A stretch of DNA of 64,000 nt from Isoetes taiwanensis (GCA_021234155.1 JAJEKV010000053.1:1251307-1315306); one strand, 5' to 3'. Positions 23,364-34,003 are shown, counted from the stretch's first letter. Numbers and translations: made by a program. The notes: a model not told the origin generated them from the sequence alone.

Positions 23364-23702
23364 TGTCAAGGTCGCACCAAGAAAGGGAGAGAAGGGGATG
23401 CACACCAATATCCGAGAGCGCAAGCTCCCAAAACAAAGGCAAAATGGAATTGTATTAAACGTAAGTATGAATACAAGATATAAACAGGGGCAGTAAATAA
23501 TAACTGCTCCCGTTACCAACCACATCTAATTATGCCGTAACTAATTAAGGCAAGTGCATGCCGTAGCTAATTAAGGCAAGTGGATGTGCTGGTGTAGGTG
23601 CTGATGAAGTGCTGATTCAGCACATAGTCAGCACCTCTGTGCTGAGTGCTGGCAGTGCTGTCAAGCAGCAAGATGGTGATCTCGATATCATATATCTCGA
23701 CA
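23364..23702 (-). repeat. 3' LTR of the gag-only element
   Basis: On the minus strand it begins TGTCGAGATATATGATATCG after a purine-rich tract and ends CCTTGACA. This is the undisturbed copy. Confidence 0.85.
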
Positions 23703-23784
23703 CTCCTCCTTGATGAGAGATCGCCATCTCCATGCTCAGCCTCCTCCTCCTGGAGATAAGATCTGAATCTTGGTCAAGGCTCAT

Positions 23785-25218
23785 TTAATCAGGGTCATCT
23801 GAAAAGCTCAAAAACCAAGTTTGCATGAAGAGATCAGCTCTATTCTCTCTGATAGGTAAATAGACCTGCTGATCAACCACTGTATCAGGAACTATAAGTC
23901 GATAGAGTTCGTCTTTGATATCCATAATTGTTTTGCCAAGAGGAACATGAAAACTATTTTCATGCATAGCCTCGATATAGGCAATAGAAGCATCAGATAT
24001 GAGTACTTCGTTAAGACTTGTGCATTCAACAACCATAAATGCAGCTACTCCAACAATGCTAGGTCGAAATTCTCTATGAAAATCAAACCCTAGTACCTTC
24101 GTTTGACCTTGATCATGTGTGGCTAGAAGTAAAGAGTCATCTGCTCCTCCTTGCTTTGGAATCATGATCATATATGATGCATTTTCAACTTCTTCACAAT
24201 CAAGTAAATTAAGATCTCCTCCTTGATCGGGAAACAGAATTGAGTTGAGTGCCATAACAGGTGCTGGAAGTGTTGGAAGTGCTTTAAGTGCTGGAAGTTT
24301 CTGTAATCCGAACAGAAAAATCAGTTGATCAGGTGTTAGAACCTGAGTGCCTCCTTGCATAAACGCCGCCAAAGTATCAGAAATGAATGCCACTTGATGA
24401 AGTGTTGCTACATTGTCTGAAAATGGGAAGAGGAAGGCCACATCAAGGTATCCTAACTCAATGGCTGAGGTATCTATTAATCCTTGCTTGGAAGATGCTA
24501 GAATATCAGAAATTGGCATCCATTTATTGGGTGCTACTGCATCGTCTGATATCCAGAAAGTAGAAGGATCTAAATCTACTACTTCATGCTTAATAGGAAG
24601 AGATAATCTGCTGCCAATGTGCTTCTCCTCCTCATCGTGCTCATCCCCATTTAGGGTAGATTGAGTCTTTGAATGCCCTGCTGCAAAGAGAGTGGCATGA
24701 TCATCTTTACCTGCATCTTGCCTCATCATGATCTCCTCCTTAATAGAAGTGATTGCTTGATGGAAGCCCATATCTTTGTCTTGCATAAAGCTGCTGCACA
24801 AAGAATCAAATGCATTAGGTGATGACCTGAGGAAGAAAAATAGTTGCATCGATTGTGAGATCTGATGCTCTTCTCCAAAAGCTTCAATCTGCTGGAAGGT
24901 GTGCTTCATGTGATCCGAGAACTCGTCAAGACTTTCGACAGTTTCGTCCCAGCACATATCCATCACCTCTGCATACAAGTGCCCAATCTTATTGGTCTTT
25001 TGGTCATGCTTCTCAATGAGAGCATGCCACAAATCGCGGATATTCTCTTGTTGGAACTCATCAAGGATAGAGTCAGCTAAAGAGAGCCCCATATATGCCA
25101 TTGCCTTGTCATCTCGGCGCTGCCAAGCATGCAAATCAGCAATATTCTTGGCATCTGGTGCAGGTTTTTGGCCATTGACAATTCCCCAAACTCCTTCATC
25201 CTTGAGAATGAAGATCAT
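23785..25218 (-). CDS. Copia-type gag with unusual C-terminal domain
   Basis: This is the longest intact frame of the window (477 codons). Residues 1-180 resemble the UBN2 family of Ty1/copia gag proteins (WQRRDDKAMAYMGLSLADSI, LWHALIEKH, SLDEFSDHMKHTFQQI, LRSSPNAFDSLCSSFM). From about residue 200 there is no zinc knuckle. Instead about 280 residues follow that I cannot assign, with acidic and hydrophobic blocks. Upstream coding-like sequence (FDGTGFQQWKSG, to about 25321, MEKNASYN) suggests the true start lies further up and is now lost by a one-base shift. It would form particles and package the element RNA. Confidence 0.75.
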   Translation of the reverse strand: MIFILKDEGVWGIVNGQKPAPDAKNIADLHAWQRRDDKAMAYMGLSLADSILDEFQQENIRDLWHALIEKHDQKTNKIGHLYAEVMDMCWDETVESLDEFSDHMKHTFQQIEAFGEEHQISQSMQLFFFLRSSPNAFDSLCSSFMQDKDMGFHQAITSIKEEIMMRQDAGKDDHATLFAAGHSKTQSTLNGDEHDEEEKHIGSRLSLPIKHEVVDLDPSTFWISDDAVAPNKWMPISDILASSKQGLIDTSAIELGYLDVAFLFPFSDNVATLHQVAFISDTLAAFMQGGTQVLTPDQLIFLFGLQKLPALKALPTLPAPVMALNSILFPDQGGDLNLLDCEEVENASYMIMIPKQGGADDSLLLATHDQGQTKVLGFDFHREFRPSIVGVAAFMVVECTSLNEVLISDASIAYIEAMHENSFHVPLGKTIMDIKDELYRLIVPDTVVDQQVYLPIRENRADLFMQTWFLSFSDDPD

Positions 25219-25357
25219 TCCGCTTTTCCATTGCTGAAAACCTGTGCCGTCAAAGATTTGAATCGCATGACCGCCAGGGAAGGTAATCTGGTTATATTAT
25301 AGCTTGCATTCTTCTCCATTGCTGTATTGATCTTGAATCAATCTCAGCACACCTAGT

Positions 25358-25369
25358 GCTCTGATACCA
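25358..25369 (-). promoter_or_regulatory. tRNA-Met primer-binding site of the gag-only element
   Basis: Minus strand reads TGGTATCAGAGC directly after the LTR end CCTTGACA. This 12-mer is the usual plant initiator-tRNA-Met complement. Confidence 0.9.
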
Positions 25370-26223
25370 TGTCAAGGTTGCACCAAGAAAGGGAGAGAAG
25401 GGGATGCACACCAATATCCGAGGGCGCAAGCTCCCAAAACAAAGGCAAAATGGAATTGTATTAAACGTAAGTATGAATACAAGATATAAAAAGGGGCAAT
25501 AAATAATAACTGCTCCCGTTACCAACCACATCTAATTATGACATAATACGCATACGGAAATGAATACGGGGACCCAAAAATGAATACGAAATACGAATAC
25601 GTGAAATACGCATACGGAGAATACGGAATATTCCATAAAATATCATATTTGTACTTGATCTTTTCAGCTTAATCTCTATTTTTTAAATATGAAAACTGTA
25701 AATTCTTCTATTGCAATAATAACAACATTAAGGGAAGAAAACATAAAAGTAAAATTTATCATATTAAAACATAAAAGTAACTCAAAAGTTAAAAGTCAAG
25801 TTTATCATATTATAAAACATAAAAGTAACTCAAAAGTTTTGTTACGTTAACATCACCATAGTTTATATATAGATAAGATATAATAAACCAACATAGAAAG
25901 GATATGATACTGTCACTCTGGGTAGAGAGAGGATGGAACAAATTCAACATCAGCAGTAGGGCTATAAGAGAGATAAAGAAAACAAAAAGAAGCCCCTTTA
26001 CGTTGAATTTTTTTCGTTAAACACTGAATACGGCCATATTTGGGCCCGTATTCTCAGGAATACGGGCGTATTCTGTTTTAGACTTTCCTTACGGCGTATG
26101 CATTTTGCGAATACGGTTTTTTTTTTAATTGCGTATTCGCCGTATTCGATGGTGAATACGGCCGTATTCTGTTTCTGTGCGGCAAGCAGCAAGATGGTGA
26201 TCTCGATATCATATATCTCGACA
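25370..26223 (-). repeat. 5' LTR of the gag-only element, interrupted
   Basis: Collinear with 23364-23702 at both ends (25370-25540 and 26183-26223), but its middle is replaced by about 640 bp of foreign AT-rich sequence. Confidence 0.85.
25541..26182. mobile_element. MITE-like insert with inverted ATACGG/CCGTAT clusters
   Basis: The left end is packed with gaatacg and catacgg motifs (about 25546-25632) and the right end with their complements cgtattc and ccgtatt (about 26024-26172). The middle is AT-rich. This is the layout of a DNA transposon derivative with subterminal inverted repeats. The LTR sequence between the two junctions is missing, so insertion was followed by deletion. No coding sequence is present. 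Confidence 0.5.
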
Positions 26224-26228
26224 TGAAC

Positions 26229-26348
26229 ATCTTCCTTTCCTTATCAGTCCTGGCCTCCTTACAAAGACTTGCCCAAACTTCTTTAAAGTCCGAATCTGTT
26301 GGCAAGGTTTCTTCGATCTTCTTGCCATACTCACTTGTGAGCGTTGAT
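26229..26348 (-). pseudogene. Integrase N-terminal side of the outer chromovirus, fragment
   Basis: Minus translation reads TSEYGKKIEETLPTDSDFKE, then VWASLCKEARTDKERKM. It joins the RNase H end at 31952 on one side and the HYKKEGNLLYNKNKLCVP block at about 23340 on the other, once the two inserted elements are removed. Confidence 0.65.
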
Positions 26349-26973
26349 TGTTGTAGTTGTCATGTAATAATTGTGAGTGATATTCTATTCTAATCTATGA
26401 GAAGCAGTGGCAGTAGATTAGAGCAGTGGCATATTAAATGGTGTCATGTTATACAAAGCTTTGGAAAGACCTATGAGAAGCAGTGGCAGTAGGTCAAAGT
26501 CAAAGTCAAAGGTGGCGGGTCAAAGTCAAAGTGGCGGGCACCCCCTACCCGGGTGTTGCTGGGCTCGCTAGAAACACACAGACACCCCCTGCCCGCCACT
26601 TAGGGTTTGCGTTGACCAGTCAAAGTCAAAGTCAACTAGGGCCGAATTTTAAGGAAGGCAAGTCTATCTACTCCTGATTTTTAGGCAAGTTGGAGAACTT
26701 TCTATATGAAGGGGATGCACAATTTGACAAGTGGATGCACCCGGATTGGAAGGTAAATATGGAGATAAATACTGGAGGAATGGATAGACAGGCGGGCTTA
26801 CAGGTCGAGAGCTGAGTGCAGGAGTTGTATTTTTTTGTAAAAGGTTTATGGATGAGTGACCATATTTTGGCTCCATGAACCTAAGCTTTTATAAGCCTTG
26901 TTTATAAAGTTGTCTAGCAAATTTGGTGAATAAAGCTATTGTTATACTGACTATTTCTGGAACAATTTCTACA
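26349..26973 (+). repeat. 5' LTR of the Ty1/copia element
   Basis: Begins TGTTGTAG and ends TTCTACA. It differs from the 3' LTR by scattered substitutions and small indels, so the insertion is not recent. Confidence 0.92.
26491..26635 (-). promoter_or_regulatory. Cluster of eight W-box cores in the copia LTR
   Basis: Eight RGTCAA units (minus strand TTGACY, the WRKY-factor W-box) occur in three runs: about 26492-26507, 26519-26531 and 26616-26635. The cluster is kept in the 3' LTR near 31471-31610. It sits upstream of the presumed TSS in U3. Stress-responsive transcription is inference from known plant copia LTRs. Confidence 0.55.
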
Positions 26974-26974
26974 G

Positions 26975-26986
26975 TGGTATCAGAGC
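26975..26986 (+). promoter_or_regulatory. tRNA-Met primer-binding site of the Ty1/copia element
   Basis: TGGTATCAGAGC one base after the 5' LTR end. Confidence 0.92.
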
Positions 26987-27000
26987 TAAGGTGACTCAGG

Positions 27001-28095
27001 ATGTCAACCAGATTCGGTGCCAATTTGCTAGCAACTGTTGAAGTGTTTAAAGGTGACACTGGTTTTCAAATTTGGAAAGAAGGAATTGAATCTGTTTTAA
27101 AGTTTGAAAATCTTTGGGGCTTAATTGATGGCGTTACATTTGCCATGGCTATTCATCCCCCCGCTAGATCTAGTACTGCAGGTACTAATCCAGGAGGTGG
27201 TCCCACTGAGAGTGCAAGTGCAAGTTCGGGTGGTGAAAGCTCGGGTGGTGGATCTGTTGTTGGTGGAGGTAGCTCTGCAATTCAAACTGATGCCACTAAA
27301 ATAATGGAGGCCCAAGCCATTATTATGAGCAAGGTAGGAACTGCTTTGAAATTAAAATTGAGAGGTAAACAGCCAAAGGAGATGTGGGAATATATGATTA
27401 AACATTTTGAAATCAAGAGTTCGTCCCAGATAGATGTTTTGGAAAAACAACTTAGAAGACTTAAGTTGTTTGAAAAAGACAATATAACTGAGTTTATGGA
27501 GAAATTTGAGTCCATAATTGCAGACTTAGAAGGTGCAGGATCTATTGTGAATGATCAAAATCAAATTCTCATGACTTAGCCAAGTCAAGTTTCTCATAAT
27601 TCTCATTTAGCTACACTAATTAGGAATGTGGCTACTAGCAAAGAGCATGTTTGTAAAATGATTCAAAACAGAGTTTGAAATTGACTTCGAAGGGGTTTTG
27701 ATGATGAAGAGCAATCACCAGAAGTACTATTCAGTGGGAAGTTTAAAAAGGGTGTAAGTACTTCAGAAATCAGCAAAGATAAAATAGGGCCATGTTTTAA
27801 ATGTAAGAGGTATGGTCATTTAAAAGCAAATTGTACTTTTGAGGGCAAGGTGTTCAAGTGTTTTAACTGTGATGGTAAAGGACATTTGGCTTCAGAATGT
27901 CCAAGTCCTAAATCTTCATCTGGAAGAGGGAGAGGTCGTGCCAGAACTGGAGGCAGGGGGAGAGGGAGGTTTCAACCAAGTATGAATCTGGTAAAAGAGG
28001 AAAGTATTGAAGAAGCTAGCAGTGGAGATGAAATTTTTGAGGTAACGTGTAATCATGTCTCAAATAATGTTCTTGCTTCAAAATCCTTGGATGAC
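27001..28095 (+). pseudogene. gag of the Ty1/copia element (broken)
   Basis: Starts MSTRFGANLLATVEVFKGDT with the copia-type FQIWKEGIESVLKFENLWGL block, followed by a Gly/Ser-rich insertion (about residues 60-95) and the KQPKEMWEYMIKHF helix region. A stop at 27577-27579 and a frameshift follow. Two zinc knuckles (CFKCKRYGHLKANC and CFNCDGKGHLASEC, about 27792-27900) and an RG-rich tail (GRGRGRARTGGRGRGR) end the protein. Two knuckles plus an RGG tail suit RNA binding. Confidence 0.85.
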
Positions 28096-28460
28096 AATTT
28101 TTGTGTGATAGATTCAGGAGCAGAAAAAAGTGTAGTCTTCAAGCCAAATCTGCTTCAGAATTGTGTAAAGAAAGTTGGGCATGTACAGTTGGGAGATGGT
28201 GGAGTGCAGCAGATTAAGGATGTTGGTGTTTTAGAAATCTTTGATTTACAAGGGAAACCTGTTAAACTCAAAGATGTGTTGTGTGTTCCTGGACTAGTAA
28301 GAAATTTGATTTCAGTAAGTCAACTTGTTGATCTTGGTTACAAAGTTGTATTTGAAAAACTGGAATGTACTATTTTTCATGATAATGAAATCAAGTTCGC
28401 TATGCGATTTTTGGTAACTTGTTTGGTTTTCCATACGGTCATGTTCCATGTCTAAATTCC
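28096..28460 (+). pseudogene. Protease of the Ty1/copia element
   Basis: FCVIDSGAEKSVVFKPNLL holds the Asp-Ser-Gly active site. LKDVLCVPGLVRNLISVSQL is the conserved block before integrase in Ty1/copia polyproteins. The frame is joined to the zinc-knuckle part of gag. Confidence 0.8.
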
Positions 28461-29340
28461 ATTGAATGTACTTCCAAACAAGTTTGGCATACTAGGCTTG
28501 GACATACAAATTTCAAGAATCTTGATGCTCGGGAAAGAGGGTTGATCACCATGACTTCAAATAAGGAAGAGAAAATTTGTGTTTGGTCAGATGCTTGGAA
28601 AGCGACTAGACAAATCTTTAAGAAGTCAAAACACAGTCAAAAAGAATTTTGGAGTTAATTCACACAGATTTGTGTGGGCCTATAAATGTAACTAGTATAT
28701 CCAAGTTACAAGTATTTTATGACTTTTTATTGATGATTTCAAAGAGAAGAGCTAATTGCTATTTATTGAAATCAAAAGATCAAGCTCTAGATGCTTTTAA
28801 AATTTTTTGTTGCTGATGTAGAGTTGGAAACCGGAGCAAAGATCAAATGTATCGATCCGGCAGAGGTGGTGAATATCCGGCCGATGAATTTAAATGGTTC
28901 GCGGCATCCAAAGGTATTAAAAGACAACTTACATGTCGGTATTCTCCACAAAGAGAATGGAGTGGCGTAAAGAAAAATAGAACCTTATTAAATGCAAATG
29001 ATCTATGTTGAAGTATTCAGATTGCCAAATTTTTATGGGATGAGGCACTAAAACCTGCAGTGTTTATTCAAAACAAAGTTGCCTTCAATGAGCATAAATG
29101 GAGCCATACCCGAAATGCTATGGTCGTAAGGCACCATCTTTTGAAAAATTTAGAACTTATGGTTGTTTGGCTTTTGCACGTTCCGTAAGAATTAAGGAAA
29201 AAGCTTGATGATCGATCTTATATCCGCTTATCCGGTAGGCTATGATGAAAATTCAAAGGGATATAGATTATACAATCCAGCTCAAAGGAAAATAATTATT
29301 AGCGGAGATGTGGTATTTTAAAGAAAATCAGTTTTACTGT
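28460..29340 (+). pseudogene. Integrase of the Ty1/copia element (badly broken)
   Basis: The HHCC region begins KQVWHTRLGHTNFKNLDA (about 28480) but its Cys pair is damaged (KICVWSDAW). Further pieces such as FSPQREWSGV-like and KTYGCLAF-like blocks lie in different frames to about 29340. Frameshifts and stops are dense. Confidence 0.6.
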
Positions 29341-29382
29341 AACTATTCCTAAAGTAAATACAAAGCAGATGGCAAGGAAGCT

Positions 29383-30760
29383 ATGAATAATCAAAAGGAA
29401 ACTAATAGTCTGCATGAAGAGTCAATTAAACTTGAAGGAAATACTAGTGTAGATGGTCAGACTAAGGTTGCAGACTTTGGTGATGATGATGATGAGGTAG
29501 AACAAGTAGAAGAACCTGCAAATGGGACTGAAAAACCTGCAGAAGATACTCAACATATACATGAAGAAATAGTGGAAAAACCAAAAGGAAAAGAAGAACT
29601 GAAGCACAGATGCTACAGGATGAAAATAAAGATATTGCATTATTTGGAAGGGATGTTCATGGCAGAAGTAAAAGATTGCTGGAAAGTGAGGGGGAAATAA
29701 ACACAGTATTTGATATTCTAGTGCTAGAAAATGAAGAGGCTCCAAAAAGTTATAATGAGGCTATAAGTGGAAAAAATAAAGATGATCGAGGAAAGCTATG
29801 GAAGATGAGATGAACTCATTTCATAGAACTAATACTTATATACTTGTGGGACGGACACGAAAAAGTAAAAATGTTGTAGGAAGCAAATGGATATCTGAGA
29901 ATTAAACTTGGAGCTGATGGGAAATCCGTAAAATACAAAGCTAGACTTGTTGCTCAAGGATTCACTCAAAAAGCAAGGTCAAGACTTTGATGAAACATTT
30001 TCTCCATTAGTAAAGATTAATAGTCTTGAATGTTGTTAGCTATTGCAAATTCTCAAGACTTAGAGATTCATCATATGGATGTCGTCTGACATTTTTAAAT
30101 GCTAAATTGGAAGAAGAAATCTATCTAAAACCAGCTCCAGGATTTGACAAAATTGAAGGTAAAGTTTGGAAGTTGAATCGAGCTGTGTATGGGTTAAAAC
30201 AGGCTCCTAGAGAATGGTACAAATGTATGGATGGCTATTTGCTTGAACAGGGATTTGAGAAGTTTTTGTGTGATGGGAATCTATATAGATTTAGAAGTGG
30301 AGATGAATGGTGTGTGATTGCCCTATATGTAGATGATAATATTATGGTAGCGAAAGGCAAGAATATTCTTTTGCATTGTAAGAATATTTTGAGTAAAAGA
30401 TTTCAAATGACTGATTTAGGAGAACTGAAGAGGTTTCTTGGAATTGAAGTCTGCAGGGACAGGACAAACAAGACTTTACTCTTAAGTCAACAAACACATA
30501 TTACTAATATGTTAAAAACTTTTAAAATGCAGGATTGTAATGTTGCAGATACTCCATTAGTACCTGGACACAGAATTTCAGAAGATATGTGCCCAAAATC
30601 TGCTCAGGAGGTGAGGCAAATGGAAAGAACTCCATACAGATCTTTAATTGGTTGTCTTGCTTATGTGGCTAATTGTACAAGGCCAGATATTTCCTTTGTC
30701 ATCCAATTTATTAAGCGAGATATAATAACAATCCCGTGTAGCTCATTGGATCGCCGCAAA
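29383..30760 (+). pseudogene. Reverse transcriptase of the Ty1/copia element (broken)
   Basis: An acidic linker (29383-29700) leads to the RT. GSKWISEN-like and ARLVAQGFTQK-like blocks lie near 29880-29970, then FLNAKLEEEIYLKPAPGFDK, VWKLNRAVYGLKQAPREWY, the catalytic LYVDDNIMVAKG (about 30325-30360) and LKRFLGIEVCRD in the frame 30026-30760. It copies the element RNA. Two or more frameshifts separate the N-terminal third. Confidence 0.85.
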
Positions 30761-30767
30761 AAGAATT

Positions 30768-31308
30768 TTGAGGTATTTAAAGGGCTCCTTGGAAGTTGGA
30801 ATTATGTACAATCCAGCTAAACTTGAACTGAAAGCATATTGTGATTCAGACTGGGGAGGAGATTTAGATCAAAGAAAATCCACTTCGGGTTATTTAGTCA
30901 TGTTGGGTGGGGCACCTGTAGCCTGGAAGTGCAAAAAGCAGTCTAGCATAGCACTGTCAAGTGCAGAGGCTGAATACAGTGCAGCCTGCTTAGTAGCAAA
31001 GGAGTTGATTTGGGAAAGAAGACTCTTAGCAGAATTGGAAACTCCACAGAATAATCCTACTGCTATTTCATCGCGACAATACCAGTTGCATAGCTATGTC
31101 AAAAAACCCTGTTCTTCACGAAAGAACAAAGCACATTGAAATGGAAGTCCACTTTCTTAGAGACATGGTGAAGAAAAACATGCTACAAATGATATATGTT
31201 GCAACGGATGGACAATTAGCTGATATTCTCACCAAGGCACTTACAGCCAGCAGGTTTCTCAAGTTAAGAACAATAATCCAGTATAATCAGAATCTGCTTA
31301 TTACATGA
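30768..31308 (+). pseudogene. RNase H of the Ty1/copia element
   Basis: AYCDSDWGGDLDQRKSTSGY and then KKQSSIALSSAEAEYSAACL are the copia RNase H signature. HIEMEVHFLRDMVKKNML and DILTKAL at the C-terminus complete it. One frameshift near 31080 separates the last part. Confidence 0.85.
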
Positions 31309-31316
31309 AGGGGGAA

Positions 31317-31946
31317 TGTTGTAGTTGTCATGTAATAATTGTGAGTGATATTCTATTCTAATCTATGAGAAGCAAAGGGCGTGGATTAGAGCAAAGGGCA
31401 TGTTAAATGGTGTCATGTTATACAAAGCTTTGGAAAGACCTATGAGAAGCAGTGGCGTTAGTAGGTCAAAGTCAAAGTCAAAGGTGGCGGGTCAAAGTCA
31501 AAGTGGCGGGCACCCCCTACCCGGGTGTTGCTGGGCTCGCTAGAAACACACAGACACCCCCCCGCCCACCACTTAGGGTTTTGCGTTGACCGGTCAAAGT
31601 CAAAGTCAACTAGGGCCGAATTTTAAGGAAGGCAAGTCTATCTACTCCTGATTTTTAGGCAAGTTGGAGAACTTTCTATATGAAGGGGATGCACAATTTG
31701 ACAAGTGGATGCACCCGGATTGGAAGGTAAATATGGAGATAAATACTGGAGGAATGGATAGACAGGGGGGCTGACAGGTCGAGAGCTGAGCGCAGGAGTT
31801 GTATTTTTTTTAAAAGGTTTATGGATGAGTGACCATATTTTGGCTCCATGAACCTAAGCTTTTATAAGCCTTGTTTATAAAGTTGTCTAGCAAATTTGGT
31901 GAATAAAGCTATTGTTATACTGACTATTTCTGGAACAATTTCTACA
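31317..31946 (+). repeat. 3' LTR of the Ty1/copia element
   Basis: Partner of 26349-26973, ending TTCTACA before TTGAT. Confidence 0.92.
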
Positions 31947-31951
31947 TTGAT

Positions 31952-32455
31952 ATGGCATTACAATGCGTCCTCGTCTTCAATGGCTTCCTAGAAAGTGCAG
32001 CTACAACTACGTTGAGCTTGCCTGGCTTATAAATTATCTCAAAGTCATATTCTTCGAGGAATTCCATCCACCTCCTTTGCCTCAAATTGAGGAGCGGTTG
32101 TGTAAAAATATATTGGAGGCTTTTGATGATCCGTATCTAGCTGGAACCTTCTTCCCAACAGATAGTGCCTCCAAATTCTTAAAGCTCTTACTATAGCCAG
32201 AAGCTCCTGATCATGCGTCGGGTAGCGCTGCTCTGCTTCATTCATCTTCTTCGAGTCATACGCCACTTCCCTTTCCTCCTGCAGAGGACTGCACCTGTTG
32301 CTATCCTACTAGCGTCTGTCGCCACAAGCTTATCTTTGGCTGGATCTGGCAACACTAGGACTGCGTTGTTGTCAAAGCTTCTTTCAAGGTCTCAAACGCT
32401 GTATGGGCCTTCTTTTGCCAATGACCTGCCCAATCCTTTATCTTTCCTGCCTGCT
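31952..32455 (-). pseudogene. RNase H of the outer chromovirus
   Basis: From about 32450 on the minus strand: KAHTAFETLKEALTT, then LPDPAKDKLVATDASRIATG, VAYDSKKMNEAEQRYPTHDQ and ELLAIVRALRIWRHYLLGRR, ending [20 protein letters not shown] and ALSRKPL. The block is that of Ty3/gypsy RNase H. One or two frameshifts are present. Immediately upstream the protease domain begins, so the reverse transcriptase has been deleted. Confidence 0.8.
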
Positions 32456-32491
32456 GTGTGTCGTATTGCTCTACTAGCCAAGACAACTGGC

Positions 32492-33605
32492 CTAGGCTTG
32501 GACTTCAAAGGTTTCAGCTTCATGTACCATCCTTGGAGAAGCAAAGTTGTGGGTGCTCCCTGTATCTATCAAGACTATGAAAGATTTTGCTTTGGCTTTC
32601 CCAGTTGTTGAAATAACTTGATGCTGACTCTCAGCGTTCTCAGTGTCAATGGCGGCAAAAATATGGCACTCACCCTGGATGTAGTCTGGTGCATCGTCCT
32701 CGTCAGCATCCGTTGGTGTCTCCCATCCCATCTCCGCTAATGCCGCGTTCATCACCAAGGGGCAGTTGTTTGTCCTATGCCCTGGCTGGAAACACCTAAA
32801 GCACAACTGCTTTTCTATACACTCCTGCTTCTTCTCTTTGGAAATGGATTGCAAAAACTGTTTCACTGCCTTGGAATAGTTGGAACCCCCTCCTTGCTCT
32901 TTGAAGGTCACCTGTTTCTTATCCTGCTTGCCAAAGTTTGCATTGCCCTGCTTCCCATAATTAGCATTGTATTGAGGCCTGCTAGCTGCTGGGCTTGCCG
33001 GTCTTGGGCTATAGCCTCCTGTGCCCTTTCCCTTATCCTGGTAATAATGCTGCCTTGGTGGATGTTCTTGGGGTCCGGTTCCCTACAGGCTGACTACTTT
33101 GGATTCTGCTTCTGAGACCGTCCTAGGGTTGATTGCTCTTACTAGCTTCCGGATCTCCTCGTTCAACCCCTCTATGTAACCCTCTACTGCGTGCCTTTCA
33201 CTCAACTTCAGCACATAAAGCCTTAGTCTCATGAATTCTTCCGTGTACTTTTGAACTGATTTGTTGCCTTGCTGCAACCTGTAAAACTGCTGCATCATGT
33301 GACACTTATGTTCTCTTGGCACATAATGACGCTTGAATGCCTTAGCAAAATTCTTGAACTTGCAACTATCCCTGCTTAGTACATGTGCTTTGGAGTAGCC
33401 TTTCCACCAAATCCCAGTGGCTCCCTTCAAGTTGGCTGTAGCTACTCTGCCTTTGTCCTTGTCCTTCATGCCATAGGCATTTCTATACTCCCTCATCTCG
33501 TCCAACCATGCTTCTGCTTCCATTCCCAACCTATTATCCCCTGAAAATTGCTCCAGCTTTCTTGCCTTCCATACATTACTGAGCGTTGAGTCAACCTTCT
33601 TCTGA
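32492..33605 (-). pseudogene. gag and protease of the outer chromovirus
   Basis: The capsid-like part (33605 to about 33083) includes ARKLEQFSGDNRLGMEAEAW, TGIWWKGYSKAHVL, FAKAFKRHYVP and LQQGNKSVQKYTEEFMRLR. A Gln/Gly-rich linker leads to the zinc knuckle CFRCFQPGHRTNNC (about 32762-32803) and the protease active site VLIDTGSTHNFAS (about 32540). The frame is mostly open, with a shift near 33080. Upstream it continues in frame into 44116-44590 once the DNA transposon and one TAGT copy are removed. Confidence 0.85.
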
Positions 33606-33609
33606 TAGT
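33606..33609. repeat. Target-site duplication TAGT, left copy
   Basis: Matches 44112-44115. Deleting the transposon with one copy joins gag codons without a frame change (…RTQSD then YQKKVDS…). Confidence 0.85.
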
Positions 33610-33628
33610 AAGCATGAATTCATTAATT
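33610..33628 (+). repeat. Left terminal inverted repeat of the transposon
   Basis: AAGCATGAATTCATTAATT, pairing with 44093-44111 with one mismatch. Confidence 0.85.
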
Positions 33629-33833
33629 AGAGAAATTTGGAATTCTCGTTTAGCATGAAATAGGTTAGCGGGTAGCCATATAGTGCAAAAACTACTACCA
33701 ATTGAGTAAAAGTTGGCATTTTTTTGCACAAATTCTGCAAAGGCTTCGGTCTTATTCGGAAATATAGTTTTTACTGCTAATGCAAAGGTTCACCGCGAGT
33801 ATAACGTAGTAGGAGGGAGTGTTAAAACTTCTC

Positions 33834-34003
33834 GCAAGAAGCGCGAACGCGATGTTTCGCAGCTGAAAGGAGACAAAATAATGTGCCTTTTATTAAAACC
33901 ATATGAGAGCATTGTGTTAAAAGAAGGTACCGAGGAGCAAGGATATCACACAAAATTCAGTATTTAAAGCCATATAATTGCTACAGAGGATCGCGGTCGC
34001 GAT
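33834..34003. repeat. GC-palindrome repeats near the left transposon end
   Basis: GATCGCGGTCGCGAT at 33989-34003 and a decayed relative around 33841-33852 belong to the family described at 37829-39674. Confidence 0.6.

Larger units (their letters stand above)
23364..26223 (-). mobile_element. Non-autonomous gag-only LTR retrotransposon (TR-GAG type)
   Basis: LTRs at 23364-23702 and 25370-26223 (the latter with an internal replacement), target duplication TGAAC at 23359-23363 and 26224-26228, and a tRNA-Met primer site abutting the 5' LTR define it. The only coding region is a 477-codon copia-type gag. No protease, integrase or RT is present, and the space does not allow one. It must borrow pol from a Ty1/copia relative. 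It sits inside the outer chromovirus integrase gene. Confidence 0.85.
26349..31946 (+). mobile_element. Ty1/copia retrotransposon
   Basis: LTRs at 26349-26973 and 31317-31946, target duplication TTGAT at 26344-26348 and 31947-31951, primer site TGGTATCAGAGC at 26975-26986, and a polypurine tract gaagggggaa before the 3' LTR. Internal order gag, protease, integrase, RT, RNase H is that of Ty1/copia. Frameshifts interrupt all genes. It lies inside the outer chromovirus, between RNase H and integrase. Confidence 0.93.
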
